Origin: an uncultured Verrucomicrobiales bacterium
GTDB lineage: Bacteria; Verrucomicrobiota; Verrucomicrobiia; Verrucomicrobiales; DEV007
Assembly: GCA_913058215.1 (NCBI GenBank)
Contig: CAJXQE010000010.1
Location: 1 to 46,486, forward strand
DNA: 46,486 nt
Direction of reading: 5' to 3'
The position numbers were made by a program, and so were the translations under genes. Of the stretch, positions 1 to 6,221 are shown one piece after another (positions within the stretch are counted from its first letter, which is position 1; every line of letters starts with the position of its first letter). A model generated the notes under the pieces. It saw only the letters and a list, made by a program, of their open reading frames with translations. It was not told where the DNA came from and did not search any database.

Positions 1-47
1 CTACACTATCCTCTTCGTCGGCAGCGTCAGATGTGTATAAGAGACAG
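1..47 (+). other. Nextera adapter with i5 index left on the contig end
   Basis: Non-biological sequence. Bases 15-47 match the Illumina Nextera Read 1 transposon adapter, ending in the 19-base Tn5 mosaic end. Bases 7-14 (TATCCTCT) match the i5 index known as N/S503, and bases 1-6 (CTACAC) match the end of the P5 flow-cell oligo. Genomic sequence begins at 48. Translations through this stretch give the peptide MYKRQ, a known signature of adapter contamination, so reading frames crossing it are spurious here. Confidence 0.97.
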
Positions 48-337
48 TCTTTAAGCGATCCGCCTTTCTCCACGTATTCATTGATCTTGCGAAACCAGGG
101 TTCGATGGAGTCATATCCGGCTTTTCCGGCGATGTCGATTTCTTCCGCTGCGTCGAGATTCTGGCCGCGAATGGTCGACATGTTGAGACACATTTTGAAT
201 TTACCCTCTCCCTTGTGGTGATCCGCAGATGCGGTTCCGGGCAGGCTGGATACCGCAGCAGCTCCCGCAGCAATTCCTGCTCCGGCGAGCAGACTGCGAC
301 GATCCAAATTGCGAGAGGGCGTGTTCGATTGATTCAT
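48..337 (-). CDS. Tat-exported sugar phosphate isomerase/epimerase-like TIM-barrel protein (partial, C-terminus missing)
   Basis: Read on the minus strand from ATG at 337-335 this gives 96 codons before the adapter cuts it. The first 40 residues look like a twin-arginine signal: a polar start, RR at 13-14 (LDRRSLLAGAG), an alanine/glycine-rich hydrophobic stretch and an ASA-type cleavage site near residue 38. The mature start contains CLNMSTIRGQN and then AGYDSIEPW, which resembles the first beta-alpha unit of xylose isomerase-like TIM barrels (AP endonuclease family 2). Such Tat-exported proteins are frequent in Planctomycetes and Verrucomicrobiota, where they are annotated as sugar phosphate isomerases/epimerases, usually without a proven substrate. 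Its start codon overlaps the first ATG of the divergent hydrolase gene by two bases. The family call rests on a short fragment. Confidence 0.72.
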
Positions 338-1094
338 GACCGATTTCTGGCATGTTTCGCACTTCGAATCAACCCTCTTCCTCTTGCATATACAGGTATA
401 CCCCAACTGCATTCAGATTCAGGGCATCGCTGTGCAGTCGTATGCCCTCCTCGAAGAAGACGGCCTTACCTTGATTGACGGAGGATTTCTGGGGAATCCG
501 ACGAGCCGGATCGAGGTCGCCCTGGAAGCGGCAGGACGATCACTTGGTGAGGTGAAAAATATCATTGTCTCTCACGGCCATATTGATCACACGATCAACA
601 TCGCGAATCTGGCGGAACTGACCGGCGCCACCGTCTATGCACCGCGACTGGACGAAGACCACATCGCCGGCACTCATCGCTACTCAGGAATTTCCAGAAT
701 TTGCGGATTTCTGGAAAGATCGGCCCGGCTCCGGTTTGGCTACAACGTGCCTGAGGTCCATGAATGGTTCAACAGCGGAGATGAACTACCGTTCTGGGGC
801 GGGATGAAGGTGATTCCTTTTCCGGGCCACACAGAGGGACATTGTGGATTCTATTCCGAAGAGCGCAGACTCCTTTTTGCGAATGATCTCTTTGCCAATC
901 TCTACGGAATTCCAAAACAACCTCCCCCCTGGTTTAATGGGAATCAGGCTCAAATGAGGCAATCCATTGTCGACGCCAATCTGCTTGATCTTTCGGGAGG
1001 TGTCATCGTCAATCACTCTACCAATCGAACCCCTCAGGAATTGCGTCAGGATTTGGCTACGCTAGCGGAGCAAACTAAGAAGCGATATTTTTGA
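336..1094 (+). CDS. Metallo-beta-lactamase fold hydrolase
   Basis: Up to 252 residues. The metal-binding signature HGHIDH lies at residues 80-85 (numbered from the ATG at 336), followed by a histidine in PGHTEGH near residue 163, an aspartate in FANDLFAN and a final histidine in VIVNHST. This is the dinuclear-metal hydrolase fold of glyoxalase II and lactonase-type enzymes. No signal peptide is convincing, so a cytoplasmic enzyme is likely; the substrate cannot be told. The start is uncertain. ATG at 336 overlaps the start codon of the divergent TIM-barrel gene, and its first 16 residues look atypical. A TTG at 384 would begin the protein just before IQVYPN, nearer to where such proteins usually start. 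No clear Shine-Dalgarno sequence precedes either. Confidence 0.85.
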   Translation: MTDFWHVSHFESTLFLLHIQVYPNCIQIQGIAVQSYALLEEDGLTLIDGGFLGNPTSRIEVALEAAGRSLGEVKNIIVSHGHIDHTINIANLAELTGATVYAPRLDEDHIAGTHRYSGISRICGFLERSARLRFGYNVPEVHEWFNSGDELPFWGGMKVIPFPGHTEGHCGFYSEERRLLFANDLFANLYGIPKQPPPWFNGNQAQMRQSIVDANLLDLSGGVIVNHSTNRTPQELRQDLATLAEQTKKRYF

Positions 1095-1125
1095 ACGTTT
1101 CTCCACGTATTCGCGTCACTATTCT

Positions 1126-1155
1126 CTGACAGGCCCACAATCTAGATTGTATTCT
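1126..1155 (+). promoter_or_regulatory. Putative sigma70-type promoter with palindromic operator in the spacer
   Basis: CTGACA (1126-1131) and TATTCT (1150-1155) are separated by 18 bases and sit 22 bases before the ATG at 1177. Between them lies a perfect 14-base palindrome, ACAATCTAGATTGT (1137-1150). A palindrome placed between the -35 and -10 boxes is a classic position for a repressor or MerR-type site. Inference from sequence only. Confidence 0.4.
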
Positions 1156-1176
1156 CACCTCTCCCAAATTTGATCA

Positions 1177-2355
1177 ATGATTCAGCGGTCCATACCGATC
1201 CAGTTCGAGCACCGGGTAGCATTCACTCACGGCGCTTTTGATTCCAAAAATCAAACGCTCAGCGATCTCGTCGCCGACGCCCGCTCCCTCGGCGGCCCCT
1301 CCAAGGTTCTATTCCTGCTGGACAGCGGAGTCGCAGAGAACAATCCGAGTCTGGTCGAAAGCATCACTCAGTATTGCACCGCCCACGCAGATACGATGGA
1401 TCTGGTGTTCGATCCGATGATTTTCCCCGGTGGAGAGGATTGCAAAAACGACTGGGGCCTGGTCGAAAAAATCTGGCAGGCAATCGAGTATCATAAAATT
1501 TGCCGACATTCCTACATCATTGCGATTGGAGGCGGAGCCTTTCTTGATTTGGCCGGTTTCGGCGCAGCAACCGCTCACCGCGGGATCCGACTGATTCGTA
1601 TGCCCACCACCACTCTCAGCCAGGGAGACGGCGGGGTAGGAGTGAAGAACGGGGTAAACTTTTTCAAAAAGAAAAACTGGGTCGGAACATTCACGGTTCC
1701 TTTTGCGATCGTGAACGATCTCGATTTCCTGGGCAGCCTCCCCACAAGGGCCAGTCGCGACGGAATTATTGAGGCGATCAAAGTTGCTCTGATTCGCGAC
1801 GCGGATTTTTACCACTACCTTCGCGATCATGCGGAGGCGCTCGGCAGGCTTGAAACCGGCCCTCTCGAAGTCACCATCCGGCGAAGCGCAGAGAATCATG
1901 TCGATCACATTGCATCGAGCGGAGACCCATTCGAATATGGATCCGCCCGTCCTCTCGATTTCGGCCACTGGGTCGCCCATAAACTGGAGCAAATTTCCGG
2001 TTTTGAAGTCAGCCATGGCGAAGCCGTCGCCATCGGGATGGCCGTCGACATCATTTACTCCGTTAAGATCGGACTGCTGGAAAGAGATACCGCAGAGGAA
2101 ATTTTGACGATCATTCAAGTCGTCGGTTTTGACCTCTGGTCACCCTTTCTGGACCGTCAGGAGCGCGGAAAACCTGTCATTCTGGCCGGTTTGGAGGAAT
2201 TTCGGGAGCATCTGGGCGGGAAATTGACCATCACTCTGGTTCCCGAGGTCGGTCAAAAACTGGAAGTCCACGAAATGTCCGAGGACGCCATTCTCGAAGC
2301 CTTGCAGGAAATGCGAGATCGTTTTCTCGCAAAAGAAAAAACCCCGACGGCGTAA
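1177..2355 (+). CDS. eboD: 3-dehydroquinate synthase family protein, EboD-like
   Basis: A 392-residue member of the sugar-phosphate cyclase superfamily. The NAD-binding glycines GGG are at 118-120, followed by D124 and by PTTTLSQ at 143-149. The three expected zinc ligands are present: E199 in IIEAIKVAL, H264 in DFGHW and H280 in SHGEAVAIGM. It departs from true AroB: the usual DSSVGGKTG loop reads DGGVGVKNG, and it has RHSYIIAIGGG and SARPLDFGHWVAHKLE, features I associate with EboD of the ebo/edb metabolite-export clusters. The ebo operon normally has six genes (eboA-F); no others are visible here unless they lie left of the contig end. The gene probably has its own promoter at 1126-1155. 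Its last codons form the terminator stem of the convergent gene. EboD is preferred over AroB on motif recall; not verified by search. Confidence 0.75.
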   Translation: MIQRSIPIQFEHRVAFTHGAFDSKNQTLSDLVADARSLGGPSKVLFLLDSGVAENNPSLVESITQYCTAHADTMDLVFDPMIFPGGEDCKNDWGLVEKIWQAIEYHKICRHSYIIAIGGGAFLDLAGFGAATAHRGIRLIRMPTTTLSQGDGGVGVKNGVNFFKKKNWVGTFTVPFAIVNDLDFLGSLPTRASRDGIIEAIKVALIRDADFYHYLRDHAEALGRLETGPLEVTIRRSAENHVDHIASSGDPFEYGSARPLDFGHWVAHKLEQISGFEVSHGEAVAIGMAVDIIYSVKIGLLERDTAEEILTIIQVVGFDLWSPFLDRQERGKPVILAGLEEFREHLGGKLTITLVPEVGQKLEVHEMSEDAILEALQEMRDRFLAKEKTPTA

Positions 2356-2366
2356 AACCATCGGGG
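2331..2366 (-). terminator. Intrinsic terminator of the LysM lipoprotein gene, inside the end of the eboD-like gene
   Basis: On the minus strand a 9-pair stem (2366-2358 with 2350-2342, one mismatch) closes a 7-base loop and is followed by TTTTTTCTTTT. It terminates transcription coming from 2884. The stop codon of the plus-strand eboD-like gene (2353-2355) lies in the loop, so the terminator doubles as coding sequence for the last residues of that protein. Confidence 0.8.
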
Positions 2367-2419
2367 CTAAAATTTGTGACTGAATTGATTGGCTATTTTG
2401 GGGGAGTATTCCCGTGCGC

Positions 2420-2884
2420 TTACGGAATTCTCAGGACCTGACCGGGATGGATCGTGTCGCTGCCTATACCATTGGCGCTTTTGATCGCGTTGGCCGATGT
2501 GCCGTAGCGAAGACCGATCCGGTATAGATTTTCTCCCTGAGCGACCTGATGCGTTGATCCAGCACTCGCAGTGCTGTAAGGCTGAGTATACGCTGTGCTG
2601 GTTGCCGCATAAGTCGGCGCAGGAGCTGGCGCTGGTGCTGGTGCCGGGGCGGGAACTACAGGGGGCGTCGCCGTCGGCGGAGTGTAGGTCGCTTCGCTAT
2701 AGCTCGGATACGATGATGATGGCGTCGAACTCGCGGTAGAACTGCTTCCTGTGGCGCTCCCGGAAGAAGGTCCGTAATACGGATTGTTCTGGTAAGGGTT
2801 GGTTGAGGCAGTCGCGGTATTATTTTTACAAGAAGTAGAAATAAGGGCGATGGCGATGGTGGGTAAAAGAATCAAATATTTCAT
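2420..2884 (-). CDS. LysM-domain putative lipoprotein
   Basis: A 154-residue protein from ATG at 2884 (a TTG two codons upstream is less likely). The N-terminus MKYLILLPTIAIALISTSC is a signal peptide ending in a lipobox-like ISTSC, so the cysteine at 19 is probably lipidated. Residues about 20-105 are low complexity: serine/threonine/tyrosine/proline rich with a run of alternating proline and alanine (VPAPAPAPAPAPAP), a typical stiff spacer. The last 45 residues form one LysM module (HQVAQGENLYRIGLRYG, ending GQVLRIP) that binds N-acetylglucosamine-containing polymers such as peptidoglycan. Overall: a lipid-anchored, wall-tethering protein. An 18-base perfect palindrome lies 35 bases upstream of the start. 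Confidence 0.88.
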   Translation of the reverse strand: MKYLILLPTIAIALISTSCKNNTATASTNPYQNNPYYGPSSGSATGSSSTASSTPSSSYPSYSEATYTPPTATPPVVPAPAPAPAPAPAPTYAATSTAYTQPYSTASAGSTHQVAQGENLYRIGLRYGTSANAIKSANGIGSDTIHPGQVLRIP

Positions 2885-2918
2885 GTCCAAGGTGTGCTAA
2901 TCACTAATTTCATTAAAA

Positions 2919-2936
2919 AGTTAAGATATCTTAACT
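2919..2936. promoter_or_regulatory. 18-base perfect palindrome between LysM gene and purH
   Basis: AGTTAAGATATCTTAACT is perfectly self-complementary and lies in the AT-rich divergent region (2885-3086), 35 bases upstream of the LysM gene start. It is a candidate binding site for a dimeric regulator. A possible purH -10 box (GATAAT, 3065-3070) lies further right without a good -35 partner. Nothing else definite is seen in this stretch. Confidence 0.4.
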
Positions 2937-3086
2937 ATAAAGCAACAATATTTTAAAAAGTTTTCCAATTCTTTAGAAACGTTTTTACCGCATCTGGCCT
3001 GTTTGTAATTTCCATAATCTTTTCCCGCGGGTTTATTTTTCACCTTGCACCTGACACTTCCGGTGATAATGCTGCGTGCTACTGCT

Positions 3087-4625
3087 ATGAGCATCTCCCG
3101 AGCCCTAATCTCGTTATCCGACAAATCCGGTCTCGAAGACTTTGCTAAAGGTCTTCATGAACACGGTGTAGAAATTTTATCTACCGGCGGAACAGCAAAA
3201 TATATCGCCGATCTGGATATTCCCGTGACAGAAGTCTCGGATTTCACCGGATTTCCCGAGCTATTTGATGGCCGGGTCAAAACGCTTCATCCCAAAGTTC
3301 ACGGAGGTCTGCTTCATCGTCGCGATATTGACGAGCACGTTGAGCAGGCGAAAGAGAACGATATCCTGCCGATCGATATCGTGGCGGTAAACCTCTACCC
3401 TTTTGAAGAAACTGTCGCCAAAGAAGACGTTACCCGGGAGGAAGCGATCGAAAAAATCGACATCGGCGGGCCAAGCATGCTTCGCTCGGCGGCTAAGAAT
3501 CATGACTCAGTCACTGTCCTCGTCGATCCCGCGGATTATCCAATCGTGATTGAGGAAATGGCTGAACACCACGGGAACACCACCTTGAAAACCCGCGAGC
3601 GTCTCGCCATCAAAGTATTTCAGCGGACCTCGGAGTATGATCGTGCCATTGCCTCTCATCTCAACGAGTGCCAGGAGACCGAAGGCTCCTTTTCCATCTG
3701 CCTTCCCCTCTCCCAGGAACTTCGCTATGGAGAGAATCCTCACCAGAAAGCATCCCTCTACGGAAATTTCGGCGACTATTTCAAACAACTGCAAGGAAAA
3801 GGCCTCAGTTACACCAACGTCATCGACATTGGAGCCGCAGCTGAACTGATCCTCGAATTTCGGCGCCCTGCCGTCGCAATTCTCAAACACACCAACCCTT
3901 GCGGAGTCGGCGCTGACGAATCGGATCTCCGACTGGCCTGGGAAAAAGCTTTCGAAACCGACCGTCAGGCCCCGTTCGGCGGCGTTATCGTCTGCAACCG
4001 ACCTCTCGACATAGGTCTGGCCCGCGTCATTTCAGAAATTTTCACAGATGTTATCATCGCTCCTGAATTTGAAACGGATGCCCGTGCCCTTCTTCAGAAG
4101 AAGAAAAACCTTCGCCTGATTCAAATGCACGAGGAGTTCCGCGAGACACTGAAAGATCCGATTCTGGCTTCAGCTCCCGGTGGGCTTCTGGTGATGGATC
4201 ACGATTCCCAGGCGCTCGGTCTCGACGATATCGAGAAAAGAGTCGTCACCGAACGGCCTCCAAGCGCTGAGGAAATCGAAGCAATGCGTTTTGCCTGGCG
4301 AATCGTCAAGCACGTGAAATCCAATGCGATCGTTTTTGCTACCAGTGATCGGACCATCGGGATCGGCGCTGGCCAAATGTCCCGGGTCGATTCCTGTCGC
4401 CTCGCAGTCTGGAAAGCAGAGCAGGCCGGACTCGACATCAAAGGAAGCGTCGTTGCAAGTGACGCCATGTTCCCCTTTCCTGACGGCCTCGTCAGCGCTC
4501 TCGATGCCGGTGCAACCGCAGCCATCCAACCCGGAGGCTCCATACGCGACGAAGAAGTTATCAAAGCCGCCAATGAACACGAAGCGGCCATGGTCTTCAC
4601 CGGACACCGGCACTTTTTGCATTGA
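3087..4625 (+). CDS. purH: Bifunctional AICAR formyltransferase / IMP cyclohydrolase
   Basis: PurH catalyses the last two steps of IMP synthesis: formylation of AICAR by 10-formyltetrahydrofolate, then ring closure to IMP. The 512 residues from ATG 3087 match the usual 510-530. The N-terminal MGS-like cyclohydrolase domain shows LSTGGTAKYI, KTLHPKVHGGLL and DIGGPSMLRSAAKN. The transferase domain shows RYGENPHQKA, LKHTNPCGVG with the catalytic K267-H268 pair, FGGVIVCN, SNAIVFA, GAGQMSRVDS, SDAMFPFPDGL and IQPGGSIRDEEVI; the protein ends TGHRHFLH as most PurH proteins do. I chose ATG 3087 because the protein then begins MSISRALISLSDK, like homologues; 14 extra upstream residues would be non-conserved. 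It stands alone, without other pur genes nearby. Divergent from the LysM gene; msrB follows after 75 bases. Confidence 0.96.
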   Translation: MSISRALISLSDKSGLEDFAKGLHEHGVEILSTGGTAKYIADLDIPVTEVSDFTGFPELFDGRVKTLHPKVHGGLLHRRDIDEHVEQAKENDILPIDIVAVNLYPFEETVAKEDVTREEAIEKIDIGGPSMLRSAAKNHDSVTVLVDPADYPIVIEEMAEHHGNTTLKTRERLAIKVFQRTSEYDRAIASHLNECQETEGSFSICLPLSQELRYGENPHQKASLYGNFGDYFKQLQGKGLSYTNVIDIGAAAELILEFRRPAVAILKHTNPCGVGADESDLRLAWEKAFETDRQAPFGGVIVCNRPLDIGLARVISEIFTDVIIAPEFETDARALLQKKKNLRLIQMHEEFRETLKDPILASAPGGLLVMDHDSQALGLDDIEKRVVTERPPSAEEIEAMRFAWRIVKHVKSNAIVFATSDRTIGIGAGQMSRVDSCRLAVWKAEQAGLDIKGSVVASDAMFPFPDGLVSALDAGATAAIQPGGSIRDEEVIKAANEHEAAMVFTGHRHFLH

Positions 4626-4700
4626 GATTCCCGCAAAGAGGGATGTGGAAAAATTTGAAGATCAGCGTAATTTTAGAAGTCCAGTCATCGACCAATACCT

Positions 4701-5267
4701 ATGAGAACTCGAATTTTCCTCACTCTCCTCTTTAGCGGCTTCGCCTTTACTTCCTGCAATGCCGATCCGGAACCGGATGCCAAGAAAGCAGACGCTAAGC
4801 AAGACAAGGCGGCGCTCAAGGCCAAGCTGACTCCGCTTCAATATGAAGTGGCTGTCGAAAATGGTACCGAACCTCCCTTCCGCAACGACTACTGGGACAA
4901 CAAAAAAGATGGCATCTACGTCGATGTCATTTCCGGAAAACCTCTCTTCTCCTCGAAAGACAAGTTCAAGTCCGGCACCGGGTGGCCCAGCTTTACCCAG
5001 CCGCTCGATGAAAAGGAAATCGTCGAAATAAAAGACACGAAGTTCGGTATGGTCCGGGTGGAAGTCCGTTCCAAAACTGGTGACGCCCATCTTGGTCACG
5101 TCTTCGATGACGGCCCTCAGCCTACCGGCCTGCGCTACTGCATGAATTCCGCTTCGATGCGCTTTATTCCGTCAGAAAAACTGGAGGCCGAAGGCCTTGG
5201 TAAATACGCAAAGCTCTTCACTGGCGAGGCCAAAAAAGAGAAGGAAGAAAAGAAAAAGGGCGAGTAG
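4701..5267 (+). CDS. msrB: Lipoprotein peptide-methionine (R)-S-oxide reductase MsrB
   Basis: MsrB reduces methionine-R-sulfoxide in damaged proteins. The 188 residues begin with a signal peptide ending FTSC (C19, probable lipid anchor), so the enzyme should work outside the cytoplasm. The domain spans about residues 42-165: [53 protein letters not shown] and the active-site [13 protein letters not shown] with catalytic C147. The two CxxC zinc motifs of many MsrB proteins are absent. The only cysteines are C19 and C147, so there is no internal resolving cysteine and reduction must come from an external thiol donor. The C-terminus is a charged lysine/glutamate tail. It follows purH by 75 bases; co-transcription is possible. 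Confidence 0.93.
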   Translation: MRTRIFLTLLFSGFAFTSCNADPEPDAKKADAKQDKAALKAKLTPLQYEVAVENGTEPPFRNDYWDNKKDGIYVDVISGKPLFSSKDKFKSGTGWPSFTQPLDEKEIVEIKDTKFGMVRVEVRSKTGDAHLGHVFDDGPQPTGLRYCMNSASMRFIPSEKLEAEGLGKYAKLFTGEAKKEKEEKKKGE

Positions 5268-5303
5268 TTCGCTCCTTTCATTCCTTAGCGAACTCCAGGG
5301 TGA

Positions 5304-5382
5304 GCCTTTGGGCTTCAGCAAAAGGCTTTGTAGCGTCGACTTCAGTCGATGAATCGTCGGTCCTACCGCTTACTGCAGCGGA
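5304..5382. repeat. Cluster of small inverted repeats, REP-like intergenic element
   Basis: The gap between msrB and the NUDIX gene contains consecutive short stem-loops: AGCCTTT/AAAGGCT (5304-5310 with 5322-5328), CGTCGAC/GTCGATG (5335-5341 with 5346-5352, one wobble) and CCGCT/AGCGG (5367-5371 with 5378-5382). The phrase GTAGCGTCGACTTCAGTCGA has the look of dispersed REP-type palindromic elements in PVC genomes. Only one copy is visible here, so repetition cannot be shown from this window. The first stem could also act as a weak terminator for msrB. Confidence 0.35.
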
Positions 5383-5474
5383 TGGGAATCGATAGGCCGG
5401 CTAAAGCACAAGCACGGCTCTACTCCATTCCTATTTACCACCGAAAGCTTTTTGGGGCCCTGGCCCGATATTCA

Positions 5475-6035
5475 TCAAAACCAGAGCCGCCCCTCGGTAT
5501 TCTGTTCCTTGTGTTTCGCAAGATACAGGGCAGCGAATATCTTGAAATCCACCATCTTTCCCTCGGACTGACGGCGCTCACACCATCCCGCGACATCTGA
5601 CATCGCGACATAGTGAACCTTAATTTCCTCTCCGCCAACTCCCCCGCCATCAGTCATTTTGGTGAGGCCGGTGGCGTAAAAGATTGAATTGAATTCGTTC
5701 GTCAATCCCGCTGAGGAAGGACCTTCTCCAAGGATTGTCCAATTTTTGGCCTCGTATCCGGTTTCCTCTTTCAATTCGCGTTTTGCTGCGACCACCAGCG
5801 GCTCCTGTTCCTGATAGGGAATATCCCCGGCAAGACCGGCCGGCAATTCGATTACCATTTTCCCCACCGGCGGGCGAAACTGCTCAGTCAGAACGACCCG
5901 CTTGTCTTCGGTCACAGCGAGAATGGCAACGCACCCTTTCGCATTCGGTCTGGTTACATACTCCCAGCCCTCTTCGGTTTCCCTGAAATCGAGAAATTTT
6001 CCGGCATGTTTGATCGCCTCGTCACTTTCGCTCAT
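5475..6035 (-). CDS. NUDIX hydrolase, ADP-ribose pyrophosphatase-like
   Basis: 186 residues from ATG at 6035 (MSESDEAIKH). The Nudix helix is R86-E87-L-K-E90-E91-T-G93-Y94 preceded by E78; the glycine-to-glutamate spacing is two residues longer than the canonical box. The upstream core, AILAVTEDKRVVLTEQFRPP followed by VIELPAGL, is the typical start of the ADP-ribose/ADP-sugar pyrophosphatase subgroup (NudF-like), which cleaves nucleoside diphosphate sugars to the monophosphate and sugar phosphate. No signal peptide, so cytoplasmic. An upstream in-frame start at 6074 would add 13 unconserved residues. Divergent from the giant-protein operon, whose promoter should lie in 6036-6221. Confidence 0.9.
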   Translation of the reverse strand: MSESDEAIKHAGKFLDFRETEEGWEYVTRPNAKGCVAILAVTEDKRVVLTEQFRPPVGKMVIELPAGLAGDIPYQEQEPLVVAAKRELKEETGYEAKNWTILGEGPSSAGLTNEFNSIFYATGLTKMTDGGGVGGEEIKVHYVAMSDVAGWCERRQSEGKMVDFKIFAALYLAKHKEQNTEGRLWF

Positions 6036-6221
6036 CATCTTCCCGAAGTTTACCCAAACCTGAGCCACCGGCAACCGGCAGACGCAAAGAATCTTGCGAA
6101 GAATGTCTTCACTTCTTTGTTCCTTGTCCTTTACATCATTTTTACAAAAGCCTTACACTGTCCTGACATAAATCAGACATCGCCAACTACGGTGGATTCT
6201 GACCTTCGGAACTTTCCTGCC

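Noticed and set aside
33-221. Reading frame beginning MYKRQ at the left end
   Set aside because: It starts inside the Nextera adapter; the peptide is a contamination signature and the frame opposes the supported Tat-exported gene.
1309-2118. Open minus-strand frame of 269 codons
   Set aside because: Antisense to the EboD-like gene, whose motifs are intact; no signal of its own.
48-2355. Reading the TIM-barrel gene as EboE next to the EboD-like gene
   Set aside because: EboE is not normally Tat-exported and the genes are divergent; only 96 residues are available, too few to support it.
5349-5600. Plus-strand frame of 83 codons
   Set aside because: It overlaps the end of the NUDIX gene on the opposite strand and the palindromic element; no start signal or family.
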